64,000 nucleotides of DNA from positions 14,189,370 to 14,253,369 of the forward strand of contig NC_051434.1 in NCBI RefSeq assembly GCF_001649575.2. Direction: 5' to 3'. Below the pieces are notes generated by a model, which worked only from the letters and a program-made list of their open reading frames with translations, did not search any database and was not told the DNA's origin. The translations under genes were made by a program, and so were the position numbers. This document shows, piece by piece, positions 13,638 to 26,500 of the stretch. The first letter of the stretch is position 1; each line of letters starts with the position of its first letter. Source of the DNA: Kryptolebias marmoratus (Eukaryota > Chordata > Actinopteri > Cyprinodontiformes > Rivulidae).

Positions 13638-14268
13638 TCAGCTCCATATACACTGCCCTGCTACTTGCCTGCCTGACAAACCTGACTGACGGAGTTTGCC
13701 TCCACTCCCTCTCCGTCGCGGTCCTTCCCTCCTACTTTCCACCCTGGATAGTGAAAGTGCACAGATTGGGAAGGTGCTTCTCAGACCTGCGCCTGGACAG
13801 CTTGAAGACAGCAAAGAGAGGACTGCTCTTTTTTTTCTCACTTTCACGTTTGGTTTCACCATCTCCTTCAAGAAGCACGTGGATGGACTTTTAAAAGTTT
13901 TTTTGTGGGAGGAAGAAAATTCTAAATTAAGATAGGAGCTTGCTCCACCTGCAGTCGAGAATACCTTATTTTGACTTGTAATTTTGGTTCTTTTGGTCAG
14001 TTTTCTTCTTTTTTTGTGTTTCCCTGCACTTGTTAGCAGCACTGGACCAGTTCAAGGTGGCAGCTTCTTGCCCCGGAGGACGCCTCTCCTCCTTTTTGGC
14101 TGCATGTTCACTGAACATCTGATACTGTCACATCTCATGGGAGACTCACGTGGCTGAAGCAAGGAGGGAGGTAGACGAGACACCCACCTGAAGTGCACAC
14201 CTACAGCTCCACTTTACCTGGTGCAAAACCCCTCAGCCCCACAACCCCCCACCCCTGAGGAGAGAAAG
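13638..14268 (+). other. col8a2: Candidate 5' noncoding exon 1 of col8a2
   Basis: The stretch is richer in GC and pyrimidine tracts than its surroundings and ends with AAAG followed by GTAAGAG at 14269, a near-perfect vertebrate donor. It contains three ATGs (about 13883, 14103 and 14138), none opening a long frame, so it would be untranslated leader. Spliced to 53428 it would leave a first intron of 39.2 kb. Long first introns and a noncoding first exon are usual for COL8A2 in other vertebrates, from memory. It could instead belong to an unrecognised noncoding transcript. Confidence 0.45.
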
Positions 14269-17200
14269 GTAAGAGTTTTTTTTTTGTCCTCATATTTCTT
14301 CTGGCTCTGGTAGCATCCTCATGTCCTGTCATTTCTTCAATTTATCACATGTGCCTGAAGTGACTTTGGCCAAAAGAAACAGAAGGAGAGAACAGGAAAG
14401 GGGAAAGAATGTATTTAAAAAAACAGATTCTCAGTCATAAGACCAGTGTAATTCTCCTTACTCCTAAGCTTGTGCACAAAGTGAAAACTTGCAGCTTAAA
14501 AAGAACAAGTAGAGTTTATTCACCAAACTCCTTTACAAACATCCTTTTTTTAAAAGTGTCTTTCCTTCATTTGTAATCACTTAAATCTTCTGGGAGCTGA
14601 TGGGGATTGTGAATATCTTTTGGGGGGAAGAAAGTAGATTCCAACTCCTGACTGTATTGCTGCATTTATAGTCACACGTGTATAACTTTTAGTGAAGATG
14701 TTGAAATGGGCGTGGCATGTATCATGAGCGCGAATCATCACAGATCAGAGAGGCAGCAGGTTAAGTTACAACTACTGATGCAACAGAATTGTTCTCCATT
14801 TGGACTAATCTCAGGTTTTTTATGTAATAAAATCTGGAGTTTGGCATTTACTTTGTTTTGTTTGACACATTTGCTAATCCCATTTCTAAAAAAAAACATT
14901 TTAAAACGCTCTATTTCTTTTTCATCCTCTTGTTGCCCAACTCCGTCCATTCACTGCGACTCTTCTGGCAATCGATGCTGCATTCCTTCTGTAACAGCAT
15001 CCCCTCATCTGAAACTCAGAGACGACAGATACAATAGTTGTGACTCTCAGTCTTTAGGTGTCCCACATGGTAAAGCAACAGATAAGACAAAAAAAGAGAG
15101 AAAAATGTGGGGGAAAAAATAAAATAAATCAAGAACACGTGGTGCTTGGAACACATCTAAAGGATGAAAATGATACAAAGTGATTGGTGAATAGAGTCCT
15201 ATCATTTTGTCGACAGAAGAGGGGGGAGTGTGCAAAAGACAGACGTCTGGACTCCTAAAATCCAAAAACATTTGGCAGCATCCCTGTAATTCACTGGCTT
15301 GTGGTTAGAGTTGACTCCATGTGCTGATATGTCTTCTATTGGTCCATGCACAGCCCCTCATGCATGTCCTTGGCTGACTGGGCTGCTGTTAGTACTAAAG
15401 TTGTTCATGCAAACTTTGGAATGGCAGGACACACACTGAAGCATGAAATCTTTGTCTTGATGTCGAAGTATAACAGGAGTTGAGTTTAGCTAAAACTCCT
15501 TTTGCTTTAACAATGAAACCTTTGGGTGCCGTCCACAATAAATACTCATTTATACATGTTTTTAGTTTACTTTACAACTGCTGGGTCATGGGTGAAGTGA
15601 GGCTTTCCTCTAGCCATGGCAACCACTGATTTTCACAGATTTGCATCCGCCTCTGTTTAGCAGGTGGCCAGTAATTGGCTGACTTGTGGCTACAAGCGGC
15701 TCAAGTACACACTTGCGCAAGCAGCACATTATTTAACCACACACACCAGCTTCCTGCCCATTCGGGCCTCCAACACCCGAAGCCAATGTGTGACCAAACA
15801 CGCACAAACAAAAGTCACGCTGGATACACGAGGCCATACACAATGTACTTTATGCAAACAACCACATGGGGTAAACTCTCCTTGTAAACACACACGCAGA
15901 TTTCAAACATACTCACACTGTCGGCACGTTTCCTTTTTGAGCAGAACTTGTTCAACTCTGCATCGTCTCGTCAGTTTTGATGCAATAACTCATGATCATG
16001 ATTCTATATGTCTGTCTTTAAAACAATGACGAGATCTTAGTTTAACTATGACTGTCCTGAAAAGTCTTCCATGTCACCTGCCAGGCAGGTAAAACGAGCT
16101 ACATTTTGTGGCCACAAGGGGGCAGAAGAGTAGGCAGCTCACCACTAATTACAAAGGCAGAAACACAAGGTATTGTATATGTAAGAGGTATCAATGATGT
16201 TGTATTAGTAATTATTTAGGGGAATAAATATTGTGCCTTTTTGAGAGCTGGTATAAATAATTGAAATGTAACACTAAAACCTCCCAAATACTTGAATTCC
16301 CAAAGCATTGAATTTGTGTGTTTTTTCATCACTTCATTTTCAAATGTGCTGTTTTCTCTAGTTTTGCTAAAAGATAACAAGAATGCTTTTCATTTGAATC
16401 TTGATCGGCAGTTTACTCCTACTCAGTCCTGCCATACTTAGCTGTGAGGTGTATGCTTTTGCATGTGTGCCTGGGATTGACAGTGGGCCAGCACATGTGC
16501 CTCTGCTACTTGCAGTGCTCGCAGGAAATGAAGGAGAATGCCACTCATTCTCAAGCAAAAGTGAACGCCCACCTCGTTCTTTACTGTACTGGAATCCAAA
16601 ACACCTTCAGAGCACAAAAGTGCACACAGGCTCTAGCGTGGACACACACAAAGTCTTTTTGTTTCATTGGCACTCACAGGGCCAACAAAGTGAAAACTGG
16701 GCACTCCTATCTTTACGGAACCAACACTGAGTGTGTTTTTCTTAAGTGCTTTCCTTTAGCCAGCACCTGTAATTTCAGCTGCACACAAATCTCCATATGT
16801 GCTTACAAACTCTCCCGCACTTATTAGAAGGAATGCTAACCGGTGGTGCTGATATACTGAGTGAGAAACTGCAGTGAAGGGTGGTGGGAGCAGAACACGG
16901 GTTCTGGACTTAATCAAGGCTTGGACCAAATCATTCCAGACTAATAGGCTGGATTTGTTTTTCTGCTAAAAAGGGGGACAAGAAAGAGTCAGAGACGGCA
17001 AAATCCATAAACACATTTTTTTGTGTGCAGATGCTTATAAGGATTTGCACTTTAGCTTCCTTTTCCCTCACGTGTTTATACTCTCTAAGCTTGTTTGCAC
17101 ACCACCAGTAGCCATCTTGGCCTGGACCGTCAGATGACATATGGGGAAATCAGTTGCCATTAAGCCAAGATAGTGAATCCAGAATGTGAATAGGGCAGCA

Positions 17201-17765
17201 TGTTACAAAGCTGACTTTAGTATTGAAAAATTGATGTATTTCTCTGAAAGTCAGAGAACAAAAACATAAAAAAGTAGAAGGTTTTCTATGTTTTGAATGT
17301 TCTTTTTATGTGGATTACAACTGTGGCAGTTTCACTTACTTATTGTTGTCTGATTTATTTCCCTGCAACTCTATATCCTCGGTTATCAATATCCCACTTG
17401 CGGTTTCATTCTCTCGTAACTGTCTGGACCAGAGGAAGTTTTTCCACTGGGTTGGCAGCAACAGGGGGACGGAGAAAGACCGACAGGGAGAGAGAGAGAG
17501 AGGGGAGGCTTGGCAGACACCACTTGTTATTTTTCCTCCACCTCCCATTGACTGTCAGCACTCGGTTCTCCCCTAGAAAAGCCTTGCAAGTGCAGAACGG
17601 CTTGAAAACAACATCCACGAGTAGGAACTTATCACAGAAGTAGAATGTGGTGACGAAAAGACTTCTGTAAATGCTGTTTTTTTACTTTAATATACTATAT
17701 ATGCAATTTTAATGGTAATTTTAAAGTGATAGATCAGATTGTTTGCGAGGCCAGCTTATGTTTTC

Positions 17766-18040
17766 ACGGTGGTGCAGTTGCTTAGCACTGTTGCCTTGGA
17801 GCAAGTTTGACTCTGGGGCTTTCTGTGTGGACTTTGCATGGTTTTCCTGTCCATCCAGTTTTTGCGTCCCTCCCCTACAGTCCAAAAACATGCATGTTAG
17901 GTTATTTGGTGACCCTAAATTGACTCTAGGTGTGAGCATGAATGGTTGTCTCCACCTTTTGCCCAATGGCCCTTGGAAATAGACACCAGCTTCCTGTGAC
18001 ACTGAACAAGATCAAGCAGGTAAAGAAAATAGATGAATAA
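17766..18040 (+). mobile_element. tRNA-derived SINE (family 2)
   Basis: An A-box-like 'tggtgcagttgcttagc' at 17770 and a B-box-like 'agtttgactct' at about 17804 are followed by a body containing 'cagtccaaaaacatgcatgt' and 'taggttatttggtgaccct'. The tail 'agaaaatagatgaataa' is typical. This repeat is recognised from many teleost genomes. It is diverged and probably inactive. Confidence 0.75.
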
Positions 18041-20175
18041 TTTAATCTATAGATAAGACTAAACACCCATCCATAGCTCCTAAGTTTATGTCTTGATGAA
18101 AGAACCCATACGTTTCCCTGTGACTTTAATGTCTCTAAGAAGTCTATGATGACCATCCTCATTCAGGAATCTCAGCTCTGAGGAAAAAAAGGGGAAATCC
18201 ATAACAGTGAGTCCACCTACATAAAGATTTTTGGCTGGTTGTACAGCCCATGTGTTTGTAGGTAATCAGTACAAATAGAGGATCTGCTTAAAGGGCATGT
18301 GTGTAGATTTATTTGCCTTTGATTTTTGACTTTGCTGCCTCATTGCCCCTCAGTTCACTGTCTGGCAGGAGTTTTGCGTAGGGGTTTCCAAAGCAGGACA
18401 TACAGCCAACTCTTTACAGGGTCAGCTCCAGCTCAGCTCAATACAAAACTTGTTTTTCCCTCTATTCACTACATTACAGACAAACCTCCAAAGCCAAGTG
18501 TTTGTTTTTATTATTTCACTTCAGATACATGATGTATATATCTCTTTGATGGGTCAACAGGGAGTAAGAGGTTGGAAACAACTCTTTTGAGACTATTAGA
18601 AAAGCTCCAGACTTTGTTATTGTTCAGTCTGAACTTGGCTTAGACGGGTGCGTAGGTGTTTGTAAAAGTAAAAGAAAAGAAAAAAAAGAAAAGAGACTGG
18701 GGTTATTGTGGTGTTATGATCCCCTTGGAGCAAGATAATAAAAAAAACATTTTATTTTACAGAGGCAGACTTTCTGGAGTAGGAAACGGATGCTTTCTAG
18801 GTGACGCATACATCACATGCTCAACACAGTGGAATTTTTCCCACTCTTCAGAAGCAGGCAACAAATTCAGATCTATGTCTTCAACCTACATGCCTCAGAG
18901 GTGAAACTGCAATCTACAATTTCGGTAAACTGAAACAAATCTGTTTAAAAAGAAGCTTCCCTTAAAGAAACAAAAGCAGCTTCAGAATGAAATCTGTTGA
19001 CATTAAAGTTAGAATATGAAATTACTTTGCTCCATGTCATCTGAGATCATACCAAGTTCTGACTATGTAATTTTGTATTTTATTTTTTTTAATTTAGTCA
19101 GTTATGACTGGCTTTGAGGCACCTGTAATAACAGGAGTGGGTTATGATTTCTTAAAGAATGAAGAGCAGAGAAAGACACTAAACTTTTCTTTTTTTTGGA
19201 AGAATGGATGTTTTTGCTCTGACTGGTTTTAGGTAAGAACTTAATTTTAAGTAGTCAGCTCCACTCTGTTGACCTGAATGACTGAAGTTAGACCATAAAA
19301 AATGATGACAGACAGAAGATTAATCCTGTCTGGTATTTTCTTAAAAGATCCTTCATAAAACCTTCTCAGCTGGCTTTTTTAATGGCTTCTAAGGAAGCTC
19401 TAGCTGCAGAAACTAAATAAATAACATTACATTAATTTCTATTTGTGCAAATGATGCTTGTCCTTCCACATGGCTTTTATGGTGTTTACTTTATGTTTCT
19501 AAGAACCACACTACTTTAAACACACTGTTGAAAGGTGAGGCTGAACTGAGTAATTTCAAGCTGGTTGCAGTGTACAACTCACCCACTAGATGCCACTAAA
19601 ATCTGTACACTGCTCCTTTAAAGAGCACTGCCTTTATATAGTCAGGGTTAGAGGAATCAGTCATCAAATGAAGTAATTTGATTTTAACAAATAATGAGAC
19701 ACAGCATAGAGCAAAGTTTAGACAGACAAGAGTGAAAATATGTGAGTACCACCGAAGACAGTTTTATTTACTTTCTGTCTAAACACACTTTCAGGGAACT
19801 AATGAATTGGGTAAATCAGACGTTGGACTCAGATCTTTACTCTGGTCAAACAAAGTGTGTTTTTTGGTATTTTTCTCCCTTTTTTATTCTGAACACATGT
19901 AATGAAGAAGTGAAAAGACAATGGAAACAAAACAAAGGGGCACAACATCAGCCAGCACCAGAAGGGAATAAGCAACTGGTTCTGCTGCAGCTTCTGTACA
20001 AGAGTAACACATCACTACCTTAACAACATCCCCCTTTTCAAACACAAGGGAAACAGAACAGTGAAGCTGACCATGAGAGTGAATTTTAGTTTCTGCCCTG
20101 TTGGTTTTTTATTTATCTTTTGTGGTAAAGAAGGAGCTGTGCTCATGAGATCCCAGATATAAGTGTCTGTCTGAA

Positions 20176-20500
20176 ATGGGTTTCCTTCACAGGGTGCTCA
20201 GGCTCAGCCTTAGAGATAGGCTGAGGAGCTCTGTCATCTGGGGAGAGCTATTCCTTTACATCGCAAGGAGTCAGCTGAGGTGGCTCAGGCATGTGATTAG
20301 AATGATCCTGGGAGACCCAGAACCTACTGCAGAAATCATACTGCATATCCCTTTTGGCCTGGGTACACCTTGGGAATCAGGATGAGCTTGAGAATGTCAC
20401 TGGGGAGATGAATGTCTGGGCTTCTTTCTATGAGCTGATGGCTTTGTTACCTAATTTCAAAAAAGTGGTTGAAAATTAATGGATGGAGGAATATGAATGA
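20176..20500 (+). mobile_element. Non-LTR retrotransposon 3' end, decayed
   Basis: The translation includes 'RLSLRDRLRSSVIWGE' and 'RSQLRWLRHVIRM', the C-terminal tail of a common teleost LINE polyprotein. It is followed by degenerate coding sequence and ends with a 'ggatggagg'-type tail near 20480. The protein is truncated by a stop at 20385; it is a 5'-truncated relic. Confidence 0.7.
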
Positions 20501-21247
20501 ATGGATTAAAAGAGGAATGGATGAATCAGTAGATGCATGTTTAATGACATGCTTGCAAATAGTACTTTATTTTCTGAAACTACTATACATTGAACTATCC
20601 ATGTTTCCAATTTACTTGCATTAGCTAATAAATTCAGACCCTTTCCACATGACAACAGGCATCTGATAAATCCTCTTTCTTACTCCCTGATATAAAGTGG
20701 CATGGGCGGGATGCAATTCCTGCCCACATAAACGCTTGAAATTTACTTTGGCTCATGGCGAGCTGCAAAATGATAAATTTAAGATGACTTATTCCCTACA
20801 GTAGACCGCCCTGAGCATTAGAGTTGTTTGTTCTGATAATTTTTTTTGTCATTTAAAGAGCCCAAATTAAACTCTTAAGAAGTCTGATACAATGTTTGCA
20901 TATTATTAAAGGACCTACCCAGTGAAGAAACCAAATTTACAGTACATATATATTACACTAGCTCAAACACTGGCTGGTTAACCTAATATTTATGATTAAA
21001 TGGTGTTGATTTAGAGACTTAATCCTTTCTGTTCAGACTAGGAGTTCATTGAGCAACTTGTATTTCATTATACAGAGCTCAAAGGTTTAGTGAGTGTACA
21101 ACGCAACTAGTCCTTCCAGGCTTTTGTCTTAATTATTTCCTGTAATCAGCAGCAAAGTAGTAAAGCGATAAAATGGAAAAGCGACTTTGGATTCATTTCA
21201 GCTCATTTGAGGTAAATGCTTTACATGCACTGCTTTAGTGACTGCAC

Positions 21248-21283
21248 GTGTGTGTGTGTGGTGGTGGTGGTGGTGGGGGGGGG
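21248..21283 (+). repeat. Compound GT / GTG / poly-G microsatellite
   Basis: GT units pass into GGT units and then a run of nine G, a compound array on one strand. Confidence 0.9.
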
Positions 21284-23369
21284 AGATAAGTGTGTTTGTG
21301 TCTATCCCTACAATAGCTGTAATGCTTCCAGGTATAATACAGAATACATAATGCAGTTTGGCTGCATTCCAAACAGCTTACAGAAGTTTTAATTTTGTTT
21401 AATGTTCATATGAGGTGCTTCTGCTTCAGAAAGGGAAAGCTATGCATGGAGCAGAGTTTCATCGGGATGCTTCTCCTGAAATGCAACGAAGACTAGAATA
21501 AACTACAGTACTGGCATTAAAGCCCTGTTTATTGTCTTCCTCATCATCTCTTTGCTCTGTCAACATGAAATTAAATGGGTAACTTATATATGCATGCAAG
21601 GGAATATGGAAAGACTTCCCTAAAAAAAAGGAGGGTGCGGCTTGAACATTATATTATTTAGTGACGACATTTGGTAAAACTTCCTCAAATTAAGTCCAAA
21701 ATTCATCTCAAATAAAGTCACGATTGGGATGCAATGCTTTTTCCTTCTATTCTACATGAAAACAAGAATACATATATTAGAGAAGAGCTGTTTTTGTGCA
21801 CGTACAGCAGCAGTTTAATAAAGCCACACAGACTTGAAGAAAATAAAAAATTTCAATTAGGCAAAAAATGGGGAAGTTCAAATGTTAAAATATAAACCTC
21901 AGCTAAAAGCTTTAGATGATAAATGGAAGAATGGAAATAAAACATTCTCACAATCTGACATTAACCATGCAAGTTGCAGATTGTTTGGAAACTGTAAACT
22001 ACAGAATTATAACCACCTCTGGAAGATGTTTTTTGGCCAACGAATATAATCCCTAATTACAAAGGGTTTCAAATCAATTACCACTCACTTTCATGTGGTT
22101 TGCAGATGGTCACGCACTCACTCTCCCAACTTTTTCTACTTTTGCTCTGCAAGCTATCTAACAAAAAATAAAAAAAATACTTGTAGCATATTTCATTGCT
22201 AATTAAAACCAGATAAATAGTCTTCTTTTTGTTATAAAATAACAAACCTATTCAGTGACAACCGACACAGTGGATCCTGTAATGAAGCTGGGCAGAAACC
22301 ACACAAACCCCAGTGTTCCTGACGTGTGGTGAGAGTGTGATAGAGATATAGTAAACATGGACAAGGGATAGGAAACAGCGATAAATCAGATCAGGAGGTC
22401 AAAACTGATGAAAACTGAAAATTGAATAATTGAAGGGTGATGAAATAGGTAAGGAAAGGTGAAAATAAAGATGGAAAAAAAAATAATAAGTGCTCGGTCT
22501 GAAGAACACTCTGTTTGAAACCATGTGATGTCTTTCATCTGGCCAAGGAACAAAACCAGTGTCAACAAAATCTCACAGAGGCTGTCTGTTCACGACCAGA
22601 CAGATCATCCCTCCATGAATTACCCCGCCCCCGTTTGCCTCTTTATATTTATTTACTCTAACCGCAAATTACTCAAGCTCAGCGGTGAGCTCAGAAATAC
22701 TTCACAAGTCTTGCAATCAGCTAAACTTTATATGTTGTTATTCTCTAGGGGATGTAAAGATTTAAAGATACCCAACAACAGCGCTGCACTCGTGTTCTTT
22801 CGTTTATTCAGAGAGCGGAGTTATATCTCATTTAGTCGTGTAATACAGTATCCATTCATCCTACTCCAGGCAACTATAACTTTTCAAAGGGATGAGGCAT
22901 GTTCTGTATTCCTCGTTGACTGGAAAGAAGAGGAAAGGGATAACAAGGAGGAGGAGAAAGAAGACAAAGATGAATTGAAGTTTGCCAGATTGCTACAGTG
23001 AGTGGATGTGCTCTGTCCCTGTCGGCTGATTCAAACCTCATGTCTGAAGCAGAGACAATGAAGAGAAAATTTAGGGTTAGGGACATTTTTGGAATAAAAC
23101 TGTGTTTGCAAGGGTCTTTAGCACAACAAACATTTTGGTTTTCCTCTGTCTTTTTCACGTTGCGTTCAGAGTGACCACTTACTGGGTCTGTAAAGCTTTT
23201 TAGCCTTTTAGGTAATTGCTATGAACAGTTAGTTTGTTCTTGATTTTTGCTTACTGTAGAAGTTACTTCTTTGGCTCTTCATTAGTTGACTGAAGACTAA
23301 CAACCCTTTAATATGCTTTTTGGCTGCTTTGTGTGTCAGAGTTTTAAACAAAGTTTTTGTGTGATCTTT

Positions 23370-23530
23370 TTGGTACCTAGAATATGTGTTGGCAATGACA
23401 TGCTAGCCACTACCACACCAGATTTTAGCTCAGTATCTGTAAATATTGACTGAGTTGTAGTCATTTTTGTGTTAGCTAAGGTTGGTTAGCTTTGGTAGCC
23501 ATCTTGATTTAAGTTGACTTGTTATTTATT
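23370..23530 (-). repeat. Dispersed repeat family A, copy 3 (partial)
   Basis: On the minus strand it reads 'caagatggctaccaaagcta', then 'actcagtcaatatttacag', then 'gagctaaaatctggtgtggt', matching the second half of the family. Confidence 0.65.
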
Positions 23531-26500
23531 TCTAAGAATTTTGTTCAAATAACAGACAGACAAAATGACAAACACATCAGCACTTTGTTGTTGTGGACTT
23601 ACTTTTTATACTAACTCACTTCACTGTTTGGTCAGTTCCAAGCTCACAGTATAAATTATTCTCCTTGCTTTCTAGTAACCTGTTGTAAAATCTTTACATA
23701 TCTAGAAATGCAGACATGTTTATCTTGTCATATTTTTCAGCTGAATTTGACAGTTTGTGCTAATATAAAACTCTGTTGGTATTATTTGTTTAGGCTGGGA
23801 CATAATATCAACCAGGTAACTGCTACGACTGCACAACGTTAGAGTTACAGTCATGCAACAAAGATACAATCTGTGTTTTGGAGGAGGCAGGATAGTTAGC
23901 AATGTCATTGTAGGGATGTACAGCTCATTATTTTCCATAGGGGTACATTCACAGTTTAACAGTTTAACACATATTTAACTCATTAGTATGTCTATATTGT
24001 ACACTTAAAAAGTAAATTTACAGTTTTTGAAGCTTGTTAAAAAAAAAACCTACTGTGCAAGGTCACAAAGGTGAGCATGAACCTTCCAAGCAGAAGCTGA
24101 GTTTTTCTCTGCTGCTTTATGTCTCAATCAAATGGGAGAACAACATTTGGGAATGTACTCCACGGCGTCTGCGTCGATTATTCTGCTAATCTACTCCATG
24201 TAACAATCCTCCTGTCTGCCTTCGTCCCAACCCATTAAAACAGCTGAAAATACAATTATTGTAACGCTGCCAAGGTCCATAATTGTCTAAATAGTTCTCA
24301 GGCCTGCCAGACACAACAGCATGTTAACAGTCTCTGCCTGTCTGTTTATTTAGTTCAGTTTGGCACATTCTGATCTTGTGTTCGTTCTGGTTCATCTCAT
24401 ATTTTTGGTACTTCGTGTCTAGGCCATCTGCTGTCAATATGAACCACTATTCCCATTCAGAGACTCCTCTACACATTTTGAGCTGAAGGGAGGAAAAAAA
24501 ATTCACATAGCTCATCTGGAACCTCAGATGCACCTCATCCTATGTGCTTCCTGCATCTCTTCTGTCCGTTTCCCCACTGGTGCATCACTCACTCTGCAGA
24601 GGGCGTCTGGAATGTCTATGTAATCACTTTCTATGCATTTTTCTGCAACAAGAAGGGAGTCCAGACAGTAAAACAAAGTGTCTTTCATGGATCGAAGCAG
24701 AGATACAGAAAGGACATAGATGGTGTTGTTTTCAGCTGATCTGATCAACATAGAAATTAGGAGTGTCTGCACTTTCTGACAAGGTTGTTAGTATAAAAAA
24801 CATCTTTGTCCTGTTGACTTATGATTCTTTGAGAAACCAGATTTTAAACCCAGATGGTAAGGTTTTTGTCTCCGCTATCAGTCTAGACTCCATTTATTTA
24901 CACATCTGTGCCTGCACGATAAGCTAATTGTAGCCATTACCTTATGAGTGTGAGAGGTCAATTGTATTTTTCCCCGCAGAGTAGATAAATACGCAAGAGA
25001 GGAGAAGAAGCAGAAAAAAAACCCTCATAAGCAAAAAATGAGTGTGGCCTCTGTGGGAGATGTGGTGAACATCAAGAAATGGGGGTGGATGCTTTGGTGG
25101 GGGAAAAGAAATTTGGCATCACTGATGGAAACAGGGTCTGGAATTGGCTCCTGCTCACGCATAAACACAAATGTGCACGCACAAAAACAGAACAGACACC
25201 AGCGCCCAACTCTTAAATGACATTTCAATAGCCATTTAAGAGATTCCAATAAAAACCACAACCGTTATTATACCTTGTCCAGGGAAGAAAAAGGGGGTAG
25301 ACAAACGTATGACACAAACAGGCTATGGGTGCAGGGATAAGAGAAAGAAAAACGCAGGAAAAGTAAGTCAGACAGTGTTTGTTTTTCCGTCTGCTCTTTG
25401 AATATTTTTCATGTATTTTTTTCTGCTCCTCGGTGTGAGCAGGAAGCAAATTCTGATGTCTGGAAAAATGATTTATTCGCAACAGAAAGGTGTGAACACC
25501 AATCAGGAATTAGTTTTGCTTAGCTACATGTGTAATATTTCCCACAGTTCTCTGGGAACTGATGCAGGTTTATTTATAGTGCTCAAATATTGACTCCATG
25601 TGGGAAACTTGTTGCCAGGAAACATCTAAGGGATGTTTGACCCCATCACACCTTGCTGCTTTTTGCTTGTGTTTGTAACCATTTATATACTGTGACTGGT
25701 CTTACTTCAGTCGTACCTGTCCTTCCCACAGAGAGCAAATGACTGTCTGACAACAGCCTCCCCTCAAGATATTAAAGGCCGACATGTAAAAGAAAAGCAA
25801 AGGAGGGAAATTATTTGTCTGCCTCCTGACCTTAAATCTTCTTTCAAGGCCAACATCCACATATGCATCAATGCGTTCCGTTGGCTGTTATTTTGGCATT
25901 ACGACTGTTTGCACTGTTCTCATCTGAGGAGCTGTGAAAAACCGTCCAAACATAGCTTTCTCATACCATAAAATCCTGTCCAGCATGTGCAAAGCTAAGT
26001 GAGTGCAAATATGGTGCGGGGCAGCACAGATGTTGGATAAACACTGCTCTTTGCCTCCGACTCCTTGTAAATCTTAATTAATATTTCCTCCACTTTCTTT
26101 GGTTATCTTACATCTAAGTCAAACTCAAAACTCCCTCATCCTCTTATTTTGCTCACCCCTAGCAATACCTGACCTGAGGAGATTATTTTGGTTTCATTTG
26201 CAGAGACTGAATGTCCTTGAAATGTACTGCATGCCTCTATTAGAGTTAAATAGTGTTTGAATAAAATACTCTACAGGAAAACCACTATTAAGAAACAGGT
26301 GGGTTTCTTTATGTTTAAGCACAACTTCTTGTTTTAAACTTGATGAAATTGAAACAGATTTTCTCAACTTTGGTTTTAACTGTTGCACTTTAGCATTTAG
26401 ACCTGACTTTATCAAAGTTTAGATAGTGAAAACTGGTAAAAAATAAAGTGTTTAGCAAAGGGATTAAAAAAGTATTACTCTTGAGACACGTAAAACTATA

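Noticed and set aside
13638..14042. Short frames inside the candidate 5' exon
   Set aside because: They are short, lack family features and overlap each other on both strands, so the exon is treated as untranslated.
14706..15122. 138-codon + strand frame just after the candidate first exon
   Set aside because: Composition is random and no domain or splice signals support it.
22525..23001. 158-codon frame on the + strand
   Set aside because: It shows no recognisable domain, has a lysine/glutamate low-complexity tail, and lies in AT-rich putative intron sequence without splice or promoter support.
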